Positions 52,401 to 62,200 of a stretch of 64,000 nt of DNA are shown here, in pieces (position 1 is the first letter of the stretch; the number at the start of each line of letters is the position of its first letter). The notes under the pieces were generated by a model. The model ran no database searches, was not told the origin of the DNA, and saw only the letters and a list, made by a program, of their open reading frames with translations. Source of the DNA: Terriglobus sp. RCC_193. GTDB lineage: Bacteria; Acidobacteriota; Terriglobia; Terriglobales; Acidobacteriaceae. The position numbers and the translations under genes are program-made. The stretch lies in the NCBI RefSeq assembly GCF_041355105.1, contig NZ_JBFUPK010000001.1:1116001-1180000 (forward strand), read 5' to 3'.

Positions 52401-53906
52401 ATGAATGCCTCACTTCAGTTCTCAAACGCCGCCGAATTCGTAACGCCCTTGCTGACCGTGTTTGCTGTCGATACCGCCAGTAAACCTGATGTTCCTTCCC
52501 TTTCTCTTCTGACAACAGAGGAAACAATCCTTGCAGCCGCTGCACCTTTCCTGAACTCCGGTGAGTTCAAAGCGGAAGCGGGTGGGACACTGCTGCTGCA
52601 CGCACCTGCGGGATTAAAGGCACAGCGGTTGTTGATTGTGGGCGTGGGCAAGTCTGAAAAACTCTCCACAGCGGAACTGCGCAAGGCTGCTGGAGCGGCC
52701 ATCCGTACGGCAAAAACGAAGAGCATTCTCGATGCTGCGATTGTGTTTCCGAAGCTGGACGAAAATTTGGACGTAGTCGCTGCATCGCGTGCGTTGACGG
52801 AAGGTATTCTGCTGGCGGATTACGATGCGGATACCTATCGCAGCGAGCGTGAAGATCGCAGTATGCAGAACATTGCTCTGCTTGGCGATACATCATTACG
52901 TGCCGAACTCGAGAGTGGATTCCACGAAGGTGAAGTCTTTGCTGCTGCGCAGAACTTCGCGCGGTCGCTGGTGAATGAGCCAGGCAATGTGCTCACTCCT
53001 GCGGAGTTGGGAAAGCGCGCTGCCGCGATGTGCGAAGCCAATGGCCTGTCCTGCGAAGTCCACAGCACGGAGAAGCTGAAGGAACTGGGTATGGGCGCGT
53101 TCCTCGGCGTGGCGCAGGGTTCCGTGCAACCGCCCGCGCTCATCGTCATGCGCTATAAACCTGCAAAGGTCGCGAACAATAACGTTGTAGCGCTAGTGGG
53201 TAAAGGCATCACGTTCGACACGGGTGGTATCTCCATTAAGCCCGCCGATGGCATGGACAAGATGAAGTACGACATGGCTGGTGCCGCTGCCATGATTGGG
53301 GCGATGCAGGCGATTGCTGCGTTGAAGCCTGCAGTTGCGGTGATTAGCGTTATCTGCTCTGCGGAGAACATGCCGAGTGGTTCTGCATACAAGCCGGGCG
53401 ATGTATTGACCGCGATGAGCGGCAAAACCATTGAAGTGATGAACACGGATGCTGAGGGCCGTCTTGTTTTGGCCGACGGTCTGCACTATGCGAAGACGCT
53501 GGGCGCAACACACCTGATCAATGCGGCCACGCTGACAGGTGCATGCGTTGTCGCGCTGGGCAAGTTGAACAGCGGTCTGTTCTCCAACGATGATGCAGCG
53601 GTTGCATTGTTTCGCAACGCTGCGAATACGACGAACGAAAGTTTCTGGCAACTTCCCTGCACCGACGACTATCGTGAACTGATCAAGAGCGACATTGCCG
53701 ACATCAGAAATACAGGCATGGATCGCTGGGGTGGTGCGATCACCGCTGCAATGTTCCTGAAGGAATTTGTGGGCGAGACGCCGTGGGTTCACCTGGACAT
53801 TGCAGGACAGGCCTGGATCGACGATGCGCGTTCCTATATTGCCAAGGGGCCGAGCGGCGTTGCCGTGCGCTCGATCGTGGAATGGGTACGGGTACTGGCG
53901 CAATGA
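52401..53906 (+). CDS. pepA: Leucyl aminopeptidase
   Basis: A cytosolic M17 metallo-aminopeptidase of 501 residues that trims N-terminal amino acids. The N-terminal macro-like domain is followed by the catalytic domain with GKGITFDTGGISIKP (metal Lys/Asp), the signature NTDAEGRLVLADGL and GKLNSGLFSNDD. The C-terminal stop overlaps the start of a response regulator (ATGA), so both are in one transcript, most likely with smpB. Confidence 0.93.
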   Translation: MNASLQFSNAAEFVTPLLTVFAVDTASKPDVPSLSLLTTEETILAAAAPFLNSGEFKAEAGGTLLLHAPAGLKAQRLLIVGVGKSEKLSTAELRKAAGAAIRTAKTKSILDAAIVFPKLDENLDVVAASRALTEGILLADYDADTYRSEREDRSMQNIALLGDTSLRAELESGFHEGEVFAAAQNFARSLVNEPGNVLTPAELGKRAAAMCEANGLSCEVHSTEKLKELGMGAFLGVAQGSVQPPALIVMRYKPAKVANNNVVALVGKGITFDTGGISIKPADGMDKMKYDMAGAAAMIGAMQAIAALKPAVAVISVICSAENMPSGSAYKPGDVLTAMSGKTIEVMNTDAEGRLVLADGLHYAKTLGATHLINAATLTGACVVALGKLNSGLFSNDDAAVALFRNAANTTNESFWQLPCTDDYRELIKSDIADIRNTGMDRWGGAITAAMFLKEFVGETPWVHLDIAGQAWIDDARSYIAKGPSGVAVRSIVEWVRVLAQ

Positions 53907-54289
53907 CCTTGGCGGAGAGCACCGTCCTTGTGGTGGACGACGAACCCGTTTTGCGAATGACCTTCTCTGCTCTGCTGCAGCGCATGGGAGCGCGGGTGCT
54001 CGTAGCCTGCGATGGTATTGAAGCATTGCAGATGCAGGACTCACAACGCGTTGACCTGATCCTGACCGACAAGCAGATGCCGAACATGGATGGGATGACG
54101 CTGTTGGACAGACTGCGCAAACGCGGCATTCTTACGCCTGCCATTGTGTTTGTGAATAGCGTGCAGCCGGATGATCCGAAGGAGATGGAGCGGCTGGGTG
54201 TGGCCCGAACCGTCACCAAGCCGATCCATCCGCAGGATCTGGTACATATGCTGGATGAGGTGTTGGCTTCGATAGCGTCTGTGCGGTAA
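53903..54289 (+). CDS. Single-domain response regulator (CheY-like)
   Basis: A free receiver domain of 128 residues. The acidic pair is VVDDE (D12-D13), the phospho-acceptor D56 is in LILTDKQMPNMDG, and K106 is in TVTKPIHP, so phosphorylation should work. No output domain is attached; it may signal by binding to a partner. ATG 53903 overlaps the pepA stop. No histidine kinase is nearby. Confidence 0.88.
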   Translation: MTLAESTVLVVDDEPVLRMTFSALLQRMGARVLVACDGIEALQMQDSQRVDLILTDKQMPNMDGMTLLDRLRKRGILTPAIVFVNSVQPDDPKEMERLGVARTVTKPIHPQDLVHMLDEVLASIASVR

Positions 54290-54334
54290 GAACGCCCCCC
54301 ACCCGCAAAACTCAGGATGACGAGATTGATGATG

Positions 54335-54376
54335 CGAGAGGTCAACGCAGTTGTTGGATGCTGCGTTGACCTCTCG
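54335..54376. repeat. 16-bp perfect inverted repeat between convergent genes
   Basis: CGAGAGGTCAACGCAG (54335-54350) and its exact complement (54361-54376) around a ten-base loop. It lies four bases after the argS stop and 45 bases after the response regulator stop. No T-run follows on either side, so it is at most an atypical terminator; mRNA end protection is possible. Confidence 0.55.
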
Positions 54377-54380
54377 TCCG

Positions 54381-56366
54381 TTACATCGACAACGGCACAT
54401 CGATACCGAGCCATCCGAGAACGCGTGTGAGTTCACGCGAGGCAACCGCGGCAGTGGCAAGCAACAGCTTCTTCCTGGCGGGATCGGTTTCGTTCAGCAC
54501 ATGGTTGCGGTGGTAGAAGTTGTTGAACTCCTGCGCGAGTTGGAAGGCGAATCGCGCAACAATGGCGGGTTCTGCCGCAGCAATCGCCTGCTCCACAATC
54601 GTTGTCACACGCGACAGGATCAACCACATGGCCCACAGGCTGTCGCCCGTTTCGCCTTCAAAGTAAGGCGCGAGATCAACGTCGGCAAGGTCGTTGATGG
54701 CGTGGTGTTCCGTGACACCCGCCTTCTTCAGGATGTTCGCGGCACGCACGGCAGAATACTGCACGTAGGGGCCGGTTTCACCTTCGAAGGAAAGCGCATC
54801 ACGAAAATCAAACGCGATGATAGTGTTGCGTGTGTACTTCAGCATGAAGTAACGCAGAGCACCCACTGCGATCTGTTCTGCAGAACGCTGACGCTGCGAC
54901 TCGGGGTCTTCCGGATGGCGTGCATCGACTTCTGACTTCGCTGCTGCGATCAGGCGATCGAGAAGATCGTCGGCCTTCACACCGAAGCCTTTGCGACCGC
55001 TGACTTCGAGATGCGGCTTTTCCTTGTCGGCATCACTGAGCGCATAACCAAGGTCAATCGCGCAACGCGGTGTAAGCGTGACCATGGCGTAGTTGATATG
55101 GGTATAGTTCGCTGCAGCTTCGGTGTAACCCAGCGCGCGCAGACTCTCCACCACGTTGGCCTGCGGATCATTCTGGCGTGAGTCGATCACGTTGTAGATG
55201 GCAGCAGCCTGGCCGTAGTGCGGATGCGGAGTTTCGCCGTGCATGGTGCTGATCCAACAGGGATGCGTTTCGTATTCGCGGAAAATTTTGTAGCCGAAAT
55301 CACGACCGGGTAGAAGGCCAAACTTCCATAGGTGATAGGCAATATCTTTGCCCACATAGGTCACGGTACCGTTGGAACGGATGATGACCTTCGCATCTTC
55401 GACCAGGCCTTCGACAACTTCTGCGCTTGGACGACGCATGACCCAGCAGCCCTTGTTCTTGCCTTCTGTTTCCAGATAAAGAACACCGCGCTCCACCATC
55501 AACTGACGTGCTGCTTCCCAAAAATGCAGATGCAGGATTTCGCTTTCGCGCGGCAGAAAGTCGTACTCAATGCTGAGACGCTCCATGGTTTCCAGGTGAC
55601 GCTCCAGAACCGCGGTAGCGACGAGGTCGGCAACCTTTGCGATTTCGTTGTTGCCTTCTTCAATGTGATGGAGCGTGTCCAGGCGCAGCTTCTTGCGTGC
55701 TTCTTTCTGATCGGCATCGCTGTCGTACCACTGTGAGACACGCGCATAAAGATCCCACAGGTAATAGTCGACACGTTCGCCGCGCGCGATCAGATCACCG
55801 ACGAGTGCATCCACATCCGCAGGCGACTTCCCTTCCAGATGCAGCAGACCCACGACGACATCAGCCACCTGCACACCGGTGTTGTCGATGTAGTTCTGCA
55901 CCACCGTGGGATAGCCAGACTTGTAGGCATCCTTGCGTAGAAGACGCGCGAAGCTGTCTCCCAGAATCGCATTGCGCAGATGACCCACGTGCGCGGCCTT
56001 ATTCGGGTTGATGCTGGTGTGCTCGACAAGACGAAGGCCTTCGCCGCCAATGTCGGAATGCTCGCCCTTGGCAATGCGCTTCGTAATGGCAGAGCGATCA
56101 AGTTTCACGTTGAGGTAACCGGCACCGGCAACCTCGACCGTGGCAACACCGTCGATGCCATTGAGTTCACCGGCGAGTTCTGCGGCGATCATCTTCGGTG
56201 CTTTGCGCAGACGCTTCGCCAGTTCAAAGGCAACAGGCGTGGCGATTTCGCCCAGCGCAATGTTCGGCGGCAGTTCCGTGGCGATATTTGCGCCAGTAAC
56301 TTCGTATTTTGTTTGCAGCACGTGTGCCGTAGTTTCCAGCAGTGCCTGTTTCAGTTTGCGATACAT
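54381..56366 (-). CDS. argS: Arginyl-tRNA synthetase
   Basis: Class I synthetase of 661 residues. The HIGH-like motif is SINPNKAAHVGHLRNAILGD; the KMSK-like loop is degenerate (SGRKGFGVKADDLLD), as in many ArgRS. The N-terminal Add1 domain (about 1-110) and the C-terminal anticodon-binding domain (DALSFEGETGPYVQYSAVRAANIL onward) are complete. ATG 56366 is the start. It is longer than E. coli ArgS by about 80 residues, spread over several loops. Confidence 0.95.
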   Translation of the reverse strand: MYRKLKQALLETTAHVLQTKYEVTGANIATELPPNIALGEIATPVAFELAKRLRKAPKMIAAELAGELNGIDGVATVEVAGAGYLNVKLDRSAITKRIAKGEHSDIGGEGLRLVEHTSINPNKAAHVGHLRNAILGDSFARLLRKDAYKSGYPTVVQNYIDNTGVQVADVVVGLLHLEGKSPADVDALVGDLIARGERVDYYLWDLYARVSQWYDSDADQKEARKKLRLDTLHHIEEGNNEIAKVADLVATAVLERHLETMERLSIEYDFLPRESEILHLHFWEAARQLMVERGVLYLETEGKNKGCWVMRRPSAEVVEGLVEDAKVIIRSNGTVTYVGKDIAYHLWKFGLLPGRDFGYKIFREYETHPCWISTMHGETPHPHYGQAAAIYNVIDSRQNDPQANVVESLRALGYTEAAANYTHINYAMVTLTPRCAIDLGYALSDADKEKPHLEVSGRKGFGVKADDLLDRLIAAAKSEVDARHPEDPESQRQRSAEQIAVGALRYFMLKYTRNTIIAFDFRDALSFEGETGPYVQYSAVRAANILKKAGVTEHHAINDLADVDLAPYFEGETGDSLWAMWLILSRVTTIVEQAIAAAEPAIVARFAFQLAQEFNNFYHRNHVLNETDPARKKLLLATAAVASRELTRVLGWLGIDVPLSM

Positions 56367-56418
56367 AGTTCGTTCTTTCTACTTGGGCTGCACGTACGCA
56401 GCAGTTCTTCTGACTTGC

Positions 56419-57459
56419 TTACAGGACATCGGCCTCAGGAGGGAGTGATTCAATTTCCTGCGAGAGCGTTTTACCGCCATGCTCTTTGCGGTTGATCAGG
56501 AAGCCGATACCGCCGACGATGTTGACGATCATAAAGATAACGAAGTGCACAAAGAGCGCATACAGGATGGCCAACGAGGTGGGCACGCCCTGCGACTCCA
56601 TAGCAAGCTTGCCAAATGCTTCAAAGGGGCCGATGCCACCAGGCGCGCTGGGCAGCATAAAGCTCAGGTTGCTGAGAATGGACGCGAGCATGGAGCCGTG
56701 GAAGGTGTTGAGGCCCAGAAGCTGCGCGGTGGAATAAAAGACCATGCCTTCACAGAGCCAGACGAAAGCCGTAAGCAGCACCAGCAGAAAACGCACCGGA
56801 AACGGGATATGCACGATGGCATCAAACAACTGCTCAGCCCACTCTCCGAACTTGCGTGTGCGTGGGTGATTACCGAAACGTGCCACCAGTTTCTGTACAA
56901 GGATGTGCAGAATGTGCGTACCGAAAAGAAGCAGGCACAGGCAGAACACCAGAATCACAAGCGCCAGGCGAACCGTCTGTGCGATGCCATAGCCGTGGAA
57001 CGAGAACGCACCGAAGCTGTTCTCAAGACCGGAGGCTGCCACTGCAAAGAAACCAAGAAGCATCACTGTATCCAGCAGGCGTTCCAACACCACGGTGCTA
57101 AGCACAGCGGACGAGGATGCGTTTACATCCGGGGCATAGGCAAAAATGCGTAGAAAATCACCAATGCGGAAGGGCAGGATATTGTTTGCAGCCAGGCTGG
57201 TCAACAGGACGCGGAAGCATGAGGTGAGGCGCGCGTTATACCGGCGCAACATGAGCCACCAGCGATAGCTGCGGAGGCCGTAATCCACGGAGATGAAGCC
57301 CAGGACGCCCAGAATCCATACGGGATGACCGAAGTGCACATCGCGCAGCTCATCCAGGTGGAATCCACGCAGTGTCCGCCAAAGGAAAAACGCAGAAATA
57401 AGAAGTCCTGGGATGAGTTTCCAGTAGCGGCTTGCGTTGCTGGACGGCTTTTCGCTCAA
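56419..57459 (-). CDS. Flippase-like integral membrane protein (LPG_synthase_TM / UPF0104)
   Basis: A 346-residue membrane protein with about eight helices. VDYGLRSYRWWLMLRRYNARLTSCFRVLL, then NNILPFRIGDFLRIFAYA, LERLLDTVMLL and the late SNLSFMLPSAPGGIGPFEAF, are characteristic of the family that includes the transmembrane part of MprF and glycolipid flippase-like proteins. TTG 57459 is chosen because AGGAG lies seven bases upstream. It is followed by argS. The cargo lipid is unknown. Confidence 0.85.
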   Translation of the reverse strand: MSEKPSSNASRYWKLIPGLLISAFFLWRTLRGFHLDELRDVHFGHPVWILGVLGFISVDYGLRSYRWWLMLRRYNARLTSCFRVLLTSLAANNILPFRIGDFLRIFAYAPDVNASSSAVLSTVVLERLLDTVMLLGFFAVAASGLENSFGAFSFHGYGIAQTVRLALVILVFCLCLLLFGTHILHILVQKLVARFGNHPRTRKFGEWAEQLFDAIVHIPFPVRFLLVLLTAFVWLCEGMVFYSTAQLLGLNTFHGSMLASILSNLSFMLPSAPGGIGPFEAFGKLAMESQGVPTSLAILYALFVHFVIFMIVNIVGGIGFLINRKEHGGKTLSQEIESLPPEADVL

Positions 57460-57638
57460 ACAATGGCTCCTGCTTTGCGGGGATACGGGCGGGAATGAAA
57501 TTGGGACATGCCTCACCGATTATACGAAGATTGGCAGAAGACGCCGCTGCGCGCGGAGTACTCTGCGCGTTAGTCTTAGGTGCTCACACCCACTGCATGG
57601 CAACGGTTTCGATTCTTACAGAAGCGCGTTCGCGCTCG

Positions 57639-59138
57639 ATGAATACAACTGCAGACAGCAAGCGGACAACGCTGCTGTTTCTGGCGGGTCTGTCGCTAAT
57701 CGCCGCAGCACTACTGGGATACCACCCCTATGCAGAAGACGGCGGCATTTATGCATCAGCATTAGCACTGCGGTTGAATCCGGCGCTCTTTCCTGCGTTT
57801 CGAGCGTTTGCCGTGGCGCATACCGGCAAGAGCCTCTTCATTCCCATGGTGGCAGAAATGGTGCAGCGGAGCCATCTGTCGCAGGAAGTCGTCCTGCTCG
57901 GGCTATATCTGCTATCCATTGGCAGCTCCCTGGCCGCAGCGTACGGGATGGCATGCGTGCTGTTTCCTGAACGTCGGCAGCAGCTTTGCTCCACGCTGCT
58001 GTTCGCTTTGGCAATGGGCATGCCCGTGGGCGGAACATCGCTTTATATTGCGGATCCGTATCTGACTTCTCGTTCGCTTTCCACGCCGCTCATCCTACTG
58101 GGGCTGACTGCCATCCTGCGCCGAAAATATGGCTACGCGGCCGTGTGTGGAGGCATCGCGTTTGCTGTTCATCCGCTGATGACGCTATGGGCGTTGCTGC
58201 CTGCGGCTTTTCTGCTGCTCTGGCAAATATCGGCGCGTCGCATAAGGGCCATCATTCTGCTGTCGCTTGCCGTCATTGGCGTCATGGTGACGATACAGAT
58301 CGTGTCCTCTGCTGATTCCGATGCTGTGCGTGCAGCCTCGCTGTCGCGCAGCTACTGGTTCCCGTCGCAATGGCAGTGGTACGAGTGGATCGGTCTCGTG
58401 GCGCCTGTATTGATGCTGCTGGCCACCGCCAGTCTTTCGGGCAAAAACAAAGCGATGTCTTCTGCGGCGCAGGCCATGGCTGCTGCGATGGCCACTTCCA
58501 TTGCGACGGTGACAATAGGCGCACTGCTGCTGATTCACACGAGCAACACAGCTTTTCTGCTGGCGCGCCTGCAACCGTTGCGACTGTTGCATCCGGTGTC
58601 CATCATTTTTGTACTGATGCTGGGTGGATGGCTGGCTGCCCCGGATGGAAGAGCATGGCGGCGCGGTGTGTTGTTGCTGCTTACACTGGGTGCTGTTGCA
58701 GGAATGCTATTCCTACAGCGATCGACCTATCCCCACTCTTCCCATTGGGAAAAACCCTGGGGACAAAGCGGCAATGAATATGAGGCGGCCGCCCTGTGGC
58801 TTCGACAGAACACTCCGGTTGATGCGCTGATTGCTGTCGACGCGCATTACACGACCATGCATGGCGAAGATGCGCAGATGGTGCGGGCCATCGGGCAAAG
58901 AAGCACCATTCCCGATGCCGCGAAAGATGGTGGCATTGCCTCCGTGGTCCCAGCACTGGCGGATACGTGGTGGACTGGGAGTCAAGCGCAGGAAGGGCTA
59001 GCTGTATTGCCAGATGCTCAGCGTATCCAGCGATTACAGCCCTTTGGCGCTGCGTGGGTCTTGTTGCCCGCAGCTGCTGAAACGGCATTTCCCTGCCCCT
59101 ATCGCAATACGGATGCAAAGGTGTGTCGCCTGCCCTGA
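57639..59138 (+). CDS. Polytopic membrane protein, possibly a GT-C-like transferase
   Basis: About 499 residues with around ten to eleven hydrophobic helices and a soluble C-terminal domain of about 110 residues (from NEYEAAALWLRQNTPVDALIAV). An early external loop has YHPYAEDGGIYASALALR with acidic residues, as in GT-C enzymes; the C-terminal domain resembles the end of membrane proteins that build surface glycans. No family can be named with confidence. The start is uncertain: ATG 57639, or ATG 57597 in frame; neither has a good site. It is divergent from the flippase-like gene. Confidence 0.7.
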   Translation: MNTTADSKRTTLLFLAGLSLIAAALLGYHPYAEDGGIYASALALRLNPALFPAFRAFAVAHTGKSLFIPMVAEMVQRSHLSQEVVLLGLYLLSIGSSLAAAYGMACVLFPERRQQLCSTLLFALAMGMPVGGTSLYIADPYLTSRSLSTPLILLGLTAILRRKYGYAAVCGGIAFAVHPLMTLWALLPAAFLLLWQISARRIRAIILLSLAVIGVMVTIQIVSSADSDAVRAASLSRSYWFPSQWQWYEWIGLVAPVLMLLATASLSGKNKAMSSAAQAMAAAMATSIATVTIGALLLIHTSNTAFLLARLQPLRLLHPVSIIFVLMLGGWLAAPDGRAWRRGVLLLLTLGAVAGMLFLQRSTYPHSSHWEKPWGQSGNEYEAAALWLRQNTPVDALIAVDAHYTTMHGEDAQMVRAIGQRSTIPDAAKDGGIASVVPALADTWWTGSQAQEGLAVLPDAQRIQRLQPFGAAWVLLPAAAETAFPCPYRNTDAKVCRLP

Positions 59139-59150
59139 GGCGCTACAGAA

Positions 59151-59178
59151 AAAGACACAGCCGAAGCTGTGTCTTTGC
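59151..59178. terminator. Bidirectional terminator
   Basis: AAAGACACAGC (59151-59161) and GCTGTGTCTTT (59166-59176) form an 11-bp stem with a CGAA loop; A- and T-runs flank it on both strands. It separates the polytopic protein gene from the convergent bcsC gene. Confidence 0.85.
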
Positions 59179-59201
59179 TTTCAATGGATATTTCCAGGTG
59201 G

Positions 59202-62200
59202 CTATGGAACGCGTAGCGGACGGAACCCTTCCATAGGGAACAGCCCCGTCGGGTAGTCGTCTGTGGGGTACTGCGCCTTGAAGAGATAGCGTGCGAAGAA
59301 AGTGGGCTGCACCATCGTGTAGTTGTTGGTGTTATTCGCAGCCAGCGCTCCACCCACGTACCAGTGTTCGGCTACGTGATAGCTGAATTCGCCGCCGATG
59401 TTGAAGTTGGCTCCGGTGGAGGTGCTGCGCGCGGCGTAGGCCGTGGCGCAGGTCTTCTGGGCAATCTCAATCAACGAGCAGCCGGAGAGCGAACCGTTAA
59501 ACAGCGCAATGCTGCCGGAATCGGACATTGGGTAGTACTTGGCCGTGTCCTGCACAAACGTCTGCACGCCGATGGCGCCCGCAATGGTGTAGTGCCATTT
59601 ATCGCGATAGTGGCCGTTCCAGGTGATGGGCAACGAACCCAGGAAGTAGACCTCCGGGCTGAAGTAGCCGCCATTGCCATAGGTCAGCGGGAGTTCATTA
59701 TGGGCGTAGTGCATGCCGAAGAAGCTGCCGCCCACATTCAGCGAACCATATTGCGGCACCTGCCAGACACGGAAGTACGCGCCCATAGTGCCTTCGAACT
59801 TCTGGTTATCCAGCACCTTGTAACCGTTAACGGTACCGCCGTCACCACTGACGTAGAAGCCCGATTTCTCATCGCCGAAATCGACACGGGCACCCACCGT
59901 GGTGGAGACGACACCGCCCCAGATATTGCCTGAGAAGACCGGAGTAACGGATCCCGGGTCGCGCAGGCCGGCGTAGGAAAGCTGCGTATCCTTTACCGAA
60001 TCACGCTCGCCGAAGAGCGTGAGGTGATTGAAAAAACGCGCACGTGCGCGACCGGTGATGTTATTCACCAGGAACTGATACGGCGTGTATCCCACGGCCA
60101 GACCAAAATTCGTGGTGCTCATCTGTAGTTCACCACCGACGCCGGAAGCATACTGCGGCGCAGGAGAGTTAATGGCCGTGGCGGGCAATGTACCCAGCAA
60201 CGGTGTCGCTGTGGTTGCGCCCAGCGTCCCTAGATCGAGTGTTCCGCTGTTCAGGAAGACCGCCTTGGGAATAACGGAGAAACGCACGCGGTTCCCCACC
60301 ACAAAGGTGGCTTCCATCGGAGCTTCGTAATCGAAGAGGCGGTTGACACCCGGGGTGCCGCTGCGGAAACGTACCCAACCGCTGCCACCTACCCAGCCGG
60401 AGTAGCTGGATTCCAGCGTGGCAAGATCCAGTTCCGTCTGCTGCCGCTCGTTGAGCGGCGGTGCGACTTTCTCGTTCGGATCGTAATAACCACGCAGAGG
60501 AGGAACGCTGCGCGCCACCAGGTCGCCATCCGTGGGAATGCGATTGTTCCCGTTGTATGGCGGCAGATCCGGGTACGGCTGCGTGGAAAGCTCGTTGGGT
60601 GCCGCCGGATAGAAGATGGGCGCGGAGGCCTGCCCAACGCCGGAAATCGAGGTGGCAGAACGCGAACGCGTGGTGCGGTGCGCCGTCGTGGATCCACTGA
60701 TTACAGGGCGTGTGGGCTGCGGATATTGCTGGCCATAGCTGTTGCCTCCGCTTTGAATCCCATACGTGTTGTACGAACGGCCAGACTGAGCCGTGGTGCT
60801 CGTGTCATAGGGCAACGTATTGGTGGGCGCTGTTGCAGGCAACGACGATGGCTGGCCCGCCTGTCCTGGTGCTGGCGTCAGCGTGTACTGCGTGTTGCGC
60901 GGCGTCCCATCGGCAATCTCATCCGGCGGGCTGCTCTGTCCCATCATGCTGCGCGGATCAGATTGGCGGCGGCGCTGTGCTGCTGCTTCCGCTGCCGCAA
61001 CTTCAGGATGCACCGTCTTTCCTCCGCGCTTGCTGTTGCTGACCGCGCGGGTCGGAACATGCACTTCGCTGGGCGAGTACGTCACCATCGGCGTCGCGTT
61101 TTGTTGTGTCGGCGGAAGGTAAGGCACATATGGGCCATAGACTTCGCCATTGAACTGGCCCGTCTGCGCACCTTCCCTATGCGATCCCGCGAGGTAAAGC
61201 GGTTCTGTCGAAGTGTTCGTTGACTGGGCCTGCTCGGTCGAACGGCGAACCTGCTCGTGCTGATACGTCAGCGAGGCGTCCGGCGCGCTTCCCGGAAGAT
61301 CCATGGCCGAGGAAAGTGGCTGCACGCTCGCGGTAAGCGGAGCCTCTTGCGAATGGCCCGTTACGTCCGGCACGGCGTAATTTTCCGAGATACCGGGATA
61401 CACAATTGCCCCCGCAGCAGGAAGTGTGCCGGAATTCGGCACATAGTCTCGCAGACGCTGCGTGGAGGGCTGCTGGCGCACCGTGGAATTGGGGTTTGCC
61501 ATGTACGACGGCACCGCTGGCTGAGCGGCGTTGCCGTTGTACGGCAGCGCGTACCCGGAACCCGGCAGCGGTGCCTGCGTGCCAATCTGCACCGGAGCCT
61601 GCCCGTAGGCATTCGACGCATTGGGCAAGTACGGATGCGCCGGAGGCTGCGTCATGGGCGTGCCGTCCGGGTTGCGGTCTTCCTGTCCGGGAGCCAGAAG
61701 CTGCGCTAGGCCTTCTGCCTGCGTGGGACTGGGCAACTGGCGTGGGTTCAGCGGCGAAGGCTGATTGAGGATGTACGCTAGTTCCGAACCGGGGTCGGGC
61801 TGCGGCTGTGCGGCGAGTGATGCGCGGTAGTAATCGGCAGCACGGGTGCTGTCGCCACGGGCCTGCTCGAAACGCGCGGCAAGATTGAGAATCTGACCGT
61901 CGCGGGGATACTGATCCAGCGCATAACGCAGCCAGTTTTCGGCGTCCTTGAGATCATTAGCGGCAAGCGCGGAACCGACGGCAGCCTTGTAATCCGCAGC
62001 GGAGCCAGTACTCATGTCCTGCGCCTTGAAGATGGCGACAGCCTGCTTCGGCAATCCGGCGCGCAGGTATCCGCCAGCCAGCGCCTTGATGACTCCAGGG
62101 TTATCCGGGAAAGCCCTTGCTGTGGCATTCAGGATGGCGAGCGACCGCTTCTCGTTGTTGGCAGCGGCAGACTGGTTCGCCTTGCGGACGGCCCAGTTGG

